Source of the DNA: DATKBT01 sp035546295
GTDB lineage: Bacteria > Acidobacteriota > Thermoanaerobaculia > Multivoradales > Multivoraceae
Reading direction: 5' to 3'
Assembly: GCA_035546295.1 (NCBI GenBank)
Contig: DATKBT010000095.1
Coordinates: 17,237-81,236 of the forward strand
Length of the DNA: 64,000 nucleotides
A model generated the notes under the pieces. It saw only the letters and a program-made list of their open reading frames with translations. It had not been told where the DNA came from and ran no database searches. Position numbers and translations under genes: made by a program. How positions within the stretch are numbered: position 1 is the stretch's first letter; every line of letters begins with the position of its first letter. Below are positions 60,612 to 64,000 of this stretch, piece after piece.

Positions 60612-61043
60612 ATGAGAGCAAACGGGCTGCAGCGCAAGACCCTCGAGCTCCGCACCGGCGCCGACACCGACGTCCACGACCTCACCGCCGAGGCTCGTGC
60701 TCTGGTCGAGGAGAGCAGCGTGCGCGAGGGGCAGCTCCTGGTCTTCACCCCGGGCTCGACAGCCGGCGTGACCACCATCGAGTTCGAGAGCGGAGCCGTG
60801 AGCGACTTCGCGCGCCTTTTCGAGCAGCTCGCCCCCGCGTCCGGCAACTACCGGCACAACGAGCGGTGGGGTGACGGCAACGGCTACTCCCACGTCCGGG
60901 CTGCCCTCCTCGGACCCTCGCTCACCGTCCCGATCGCCGAGGGGGCGCTGCTGCTGGGGACCTGGCAGCAGATCGTGCTGGTCGACTTCGACAACCGGCC
61001 GCGCAATCGAAAGGTCGTGCTCGACGTCACCGGCTGGTCATGA
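60612..61043 (+). CDS. YjbQ/UPF0047 family protein
   Basis: 143 residues from ATG 60612 (GTG 60594 adds six). Family marks: LLVFTPGSTAGVTTIEFESG, then NGYSHVRAALLGPSLTVPI and LLLGTWQQIVLVDFD, with the His-x-His-type metal site partly replaced (YRHNE and YSHV). YjbQ proteins have been linked to thiamine phosphate synthase activity, but the role is uncertain. This copy has TPGSTAG at the site where many carry PHTTAA. It is on the same strand as the serine hydrolase, with a 99-bp gap. Confidence 0.88.
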   Translation: MRANGLQRKTLELRTGADTDVHDLTAEARALVEESSVREGQLLVFTPGSTAGVTTIEFESGAVSDFARLFEQLAPASGNYRHNERWGDGNGYSHVRAALLGPSLTVPIAEGALLLGTWQQIVLVDFDNRPRNRKVVLDVTGWS

Positions 61044-61534
61044 CCGAGATCATGCCTCCGAGCTCCAATGGTCGCCGCGCCTGGCAGGCCGGCTTCCAGC
61101 GCCTGGAGATCTCGAGCACCGCGCTCGGCAGCTCGGCTCGCAGTCGCTCCTGCCGATCGCAGCCCACGCAGGCGCGAGCTGAACGACGTCGCCCGAGATC
61201 GTGGCGGTGATCGACGTTCCCTCCCGGATCGCTCCCGAGGACACGGGCGCTCCGAGGAAAGGCAGGTCTCTTCGGCTACCGCTCCGGGGTCACCCACCGG
61301 AAGGTCACCGCGCTCATCGGGTCCTCGCCTGGACGCACGCCGAGGAAGATGCTGCCGGACGTTCCGAGGTCGGTGCTCTCGCGCTTGAGGCAGATCGGCT
61401 CGGCTCGTTCGTCGGAGACGAAGCCACCTGACGGCGAGCTTCCGCAGCGCCTTCGGCTGCACCCCCTCCGAGCTGAGGTGGGAGGTGCGAGGGAATCGGC
61501 GGCGGGCGCTCCGGTCGTCTCTAGCGCGCGCGAA
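61044..61534. other. 491-bp gap without a supported gene; possible decayed minus-strand gene
   Basis: Nothing here has a family signature. On the minus strand one frame without a start codon ends at a TAG at 61276 with protein-like sequence (GGFVSDERAEPICLKRESTD, then FLGVRPGEDPMSAVTFRW), and another frame near 61050-61244 reads TSITATISGDVVQLAPAWAA. This could be a small gene broken by frameshifts. No tandem repeat or hairpin stands out. Confidence 0.35.
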
Positions 61535-64000
61535 TCACTTCATCTTCGCCAGGATCGCGTGATCGGGATTGAAGATCACCTTGCTGGGGCGCTCCGGCAG
61601 CGTCAGCTCGAAGCGCTTCCTCGGCTCGTCGACCATCACCAGCAGGTCGCCCTGCCGGCCCTTGTCGAACTCGGCGCGCACCGGAACCGGCGTCTTCCAG
61701 CCCGGCGGCACGTCCGAGGTCTCGACGTCGAGCACCAGCAGGAAGCCGCCGCCCTCGGCCGGCTTCACCTCGTGCTGCCAGGAGAAGGTGGGGATCGCGG
61801 TGCCGTACACCCACTGGTCGAAGAACCAGGTCCAGTCGGAGGGGGCGTGCTCGGTGAGCACCGCCTGGAAGTCCTCGGTGGAGACCGCCTCGCCCTGGTG
61901 GGTGGCGACGAAGTCGCGCAGCACGGTGACGAAGGTGTCGTCGCTGCGGGTGATGGTGCGCAGGATCATGCGCAGCATGTGGGCGACCATCGCGCCTTTG
62001 GTGTAGGCCATCGACTGGTAGGCGGCGGGCGCCTCGGCGACTCCCGCGCGCAGCCCGTGACCGATCGGCCCCATCCGGTCGCGCGCCGCCTTGTTGTCGA
62101 GCGCGAGACCGGCGCGACCGAAGGCGCCGAACGCCGAACCGATCGAGCCGGTGAGCTCGTCGTTGTAGGCGGTCAGGATGCGCTGGAAGATCTTGGGTCC
62201 GTTGTCGAGCGACGCCTCGACGAACATCATCGACGAGTACTCGGCGAGGCCCTCGCTGAGCCACTGGTGGCGGTAGCCGTCCCAGGCGAGCTGGTGTCCC
62301 CACCATTCGTGCGCGACCTCGTGGGCGAGGAAGGCCTCGCGCGCTCCTTCGATGCTGCGCCCTGCGCCAGCGGCCTGAGCGATGACGTCGGCGATGTGGA
62401 TCAGGCCGGAGCCCGCCTGGCCGTGACCGGAGGCGATCAGGGTGACGAACACCTCGGGGGCGCTGACCCTGGTGCCGAAGAGGTTCTGGAAGTAGTTGAC
62501 CGAGTTGATGATGTCGGGCGAGAAGCTCTCGATCTTGTCGGCCGAGAGGTAGCCGCGCTGGGTGCCGAACATCACGATGTCGGGCAGGCCGTCGTAGCTG
62601 TAGCGCTTCTCCCAGGGGCTCTGGGCGATGGTGAACGCGGCGGCGTCGATCGGATTCGCCGTCGCCCACACCGCGGTGCGCGTGCCGTCGGCGTTCTCGC
62701 GCTCCTCGATGAGCGCGCCGGTGGCGCGGAAGCCGTAGTCCTTGCGGAACGTCGCCTCGATGCGCGACGAGTGCAGCTCGAGCCCCATGCCCCGCGGGCG
62801 CGGGTACCAGCTCAGCAGCGAGGCGTAGCCGGGAAGCTCCAGCTCGTACTCGATCTCGAGCTCCACCACGTCGCCGGCGACCACCTCGCGATCGAGCAGC
62901 ACGGCGAGACTCGGTAGGTGGATGCGGTTGTCGAACGCGCTCTCGAGCCGGCCGACGTTGAAGCGCAGGTGCTCGAGGTCGACGCCCGGCGCGCCTCGTT
63001 CCGGGGCCCCTCGTTCCGGCGGCCCTCCCTCCGACGACCGTGCGCGCGCCGGCACGCGGCGCACCGCTGAGACCACGGCCAGCGGATGCAGCTCGAGCTG
63101 GAGCGCGTGGACGCCGTCGCGTTCGATCTCGTAGCTCGAGCGCGTGCGAAATCTGCCGATCACCGGATTGACCGCCCCGACGCCGCGGGTCGAGCCCCGC
63201 CCGATCTCGGTCAGGTCGACCACCGCGTCGAAGCTGTCGAGGCTGGCCTCGCGCCGCCGCACGTCGCCGGGGCGGCCGTCCTCCTCCCGATCCTCGCTGC
63301 GGTCGAGCGCCAGCCAGCTCTCGACGATCCCCCGCCCCGGATCGAGGCGAGAGACCTCGACCTCCTCACCGGCGAGCTCGTCCCAGCGGTAGGTCAGCCA
63401 GCCGAATCGCTCGGTGTCCATCTCGGCGCGCAGGTAGCGATCGTCGGCGTTGCGGAGCGCGACGATCACGCGCGCGTCGGGGTCGTGACGGTGGCGCAGC
63501 AGCGCGAGCTGGTGGCGCTCGCGAGCGAGGGATCGCGGCGCGGCGTCGGTCGAGTCGCTCGCGGCGCTCGTCTCGAGGGCGGCGAGATCGGGCACGAAGC
63601 CCGGCGCCCACCGGATCACCGCCCGCTCGAAGGTCTCCTCGAAGCCGCGCAGCTCCGGGTTCTCGGCGAAGCGCCGCAACTGGCGCTCCTCGTAGCGGTC
63701 GGGGACGACCAGCTCGAAGCGGCCATCGCCCTCGAACACCAGCCCGCTGTGGACGCCGCCCACCGGCTCGAGCAGCCAGACCCGGCCCGAGCGCAGCTCG
63801 AAGCGCGCGGTGTCGATGCGCCAGGAGATGCCTTCTGCGGGCACCGGAAGGGCCGCAGAGAAGCGAAGCTCCTGGAGCCGATCGTACGCAGCACGATCGG
63901 GAAGCTGCGCGTCGAGCGATCCGGTCGCCGCCCAGCAGGCGAGCGCCGAGACGGCGAGGACGCCACGGACGGTGCGTCGCCGAGAGGACGGGGTTGGAAC
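61535..64000 (-). CDS. M1-family zinc aminopeptidase, exported (5' end just outside window)
   Basis: The frame stays open to the window's right edge, and its first visible residues are a signal peptide (RRRTVRGVLAVSALACWAAT) followed by about 30 residues before the frame's GTG at 63844, so the true start lies just beyond base 64000. The zinc site is the M1 HEVAHEWWGHQ (62299-62326) with the third ligand Glu in WLSEGLAEY (about 62236-62264). A two-domain beta-rich N-terminus and an acyl-rich linker (SSEGGPPERGAPERG, itself a 12-bp repeat) precede it. It trims N-terminal residues from peptides in the periplasm. The C-terminal part is shorter than in PepN. Confidence 0.92.
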   Translation of the reverse strand, partial: VPTPSSRRRTVRGVLAVSALACWAATGSLDAQLPDRAAYDRLQELRFSAALPVPAEGISWRIDTARFELRSGRVWLLEPVGGVHSGLVFEGDGRFELVVPDRYEERQLRRFAENPELRGFEETFERAVIRWAPGFVPDLAALETSAASDSTDAAPRSLARERHQLALLRHRHDPDARVIVALRNADDRYLRAEMDTERFGWLTYRWDELAGEEVEVSRLDPGRGIVESWLALDRSEDREEDGRPGDVRRREASLDSFDAVVDLTEIGRGSTRGVGAVNPVIGRFRTRSSYEIERDGVHALQLELHPLAVVSAVRRVPARARSSEGGPPERGAPERGAPGVDLEHLRFNVGRLESAFDNRIHLPSLAVLLDREVVAGDVVELEIEYELELPGYASLLSWYPRPRGMGLELHSSRIEATFRKDYGFRATGALIEERENADGTRTAVWATANPIDAAAFTIAQSPWEKRYSYDGLPDIVMFGTQRGYLSADKIESFSPDIINSVNYFQNLFGTRVSAPEVFVTLIASGHGQAGSGLIHIADVIAQAAGAGRSIEGAREAFLAHEVAHEWWGHQLAWDGYRHQWLSEGLAEYSSMMFVEASLDNGPKIFQRILTAYNDELTGSIGSAFGAFGRAGLALDNKAARDRMGPIGHGLRAGVAEAPAAYQSMAYTKGAMVAHMLRMILRTITRSDDTFVTVLRDFVATHQGEAVSTEDFQAVLTEHAPSDWTWFFDQWVYGTAIPTFSWQHEVKPAEGGGFLLVLDVETSDVPPGWKTPVPVRAEFDKGRQGDLLVMVDEPRKRFELTLPERPSKVIFNPDHAILAKMK

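Overview
The window is very GC-rich, with G or C at most third codon positions, and densely coding, with about 45 protein genes and two gene remnants on both strands. I see no rRNA, tRNA, CRISPR array, phage module or complete insertion sequence. Two large MacB/FtsX-type orphan permeases of the ADOP type (one with its PadR regulator), an S9 prolyl oligopeptidase, an M1 aminopeptidase, a Tat-exported gluconate-dehydrogenase-like subunit and a PilZ protein of the kind common in deltaproteobacteria together point to an Acidobacteriota-like heterotroph, possibly near Thermoanaerobaculia. This placement is inference from gene families only.

Layout. 1-1431: acyl-CoA dehydrogenase tail, 2Fe-2S ferredoxin, VapBC toxin-antitoxin pair. 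1481-12412: a haem/copper monooxygenase-like protein, a UbiB-family kinase, a truncated DUF5916-type gene butted against an ADOP permease, an S41-like protease, an exported amidohydrolase and a double-YHS-like protein. 12573-23291: a sugar locus with two divergent arms. The minus arm has a ThuA-domain protein, a GMC oxidoreductase and its Tat subunit, then a lipoprotein carboxylesterase. The plus arm has a Gfo/Idh oxidoreductase, a TIM-barrel isomerase/epimerase, xylulokinase and xylose isomerase. A palindromic 19-bp tandem repeat lies between the arms.

23598-31994: a small membrane protein, a beta-hydroxyacid dehydrogenase, 3-methyladenine DNA glycosylase, then a minus-strand run of pheA, an LhgO-like oxidase, an alpha/beta hydrolase, prolyl oligopeptidase and a lipocalin-like lipoprotein. 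32215-32505: a roughly 290-bp element with long terminal inverted repeats and nested hairpins, ending against the start of a 1125-residue PilZ/linker/membrane/extracytoplasmic protein. 36050-39469: MscS channel and two zinc alcohol dehydrogenases in one tight operon. 39698-42499: DUF423, VOC protein and pruA. 42717-52995: a lipoprotein with Ig-like repeats, a propeller-like secreted protein, a single-chain acyl-CoA carboxylase, a sulfatase remnant, a GT-C-like membrane protein and FprA. 53136-61043: an Ldh2-type dehydrogenase, a crotonase and PLP dehydratase pair, PadR plus ADOP permease, a serine hydrolase and YjbQ. An M1 peptidase leaves the window on the right.

Two traits recur. Short direct tandem repeats (units of 9-19 bp) sit mostly at gene boundaries. 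Many gene pairs overlap by a GTGA or ATGA, which suggests translational coupling. The most unusual items are the inverted-repeat element, the PilZ fusion protein, and the divergent sugar locus, whose gene set resembles known 3-keto-glycoside pathways.
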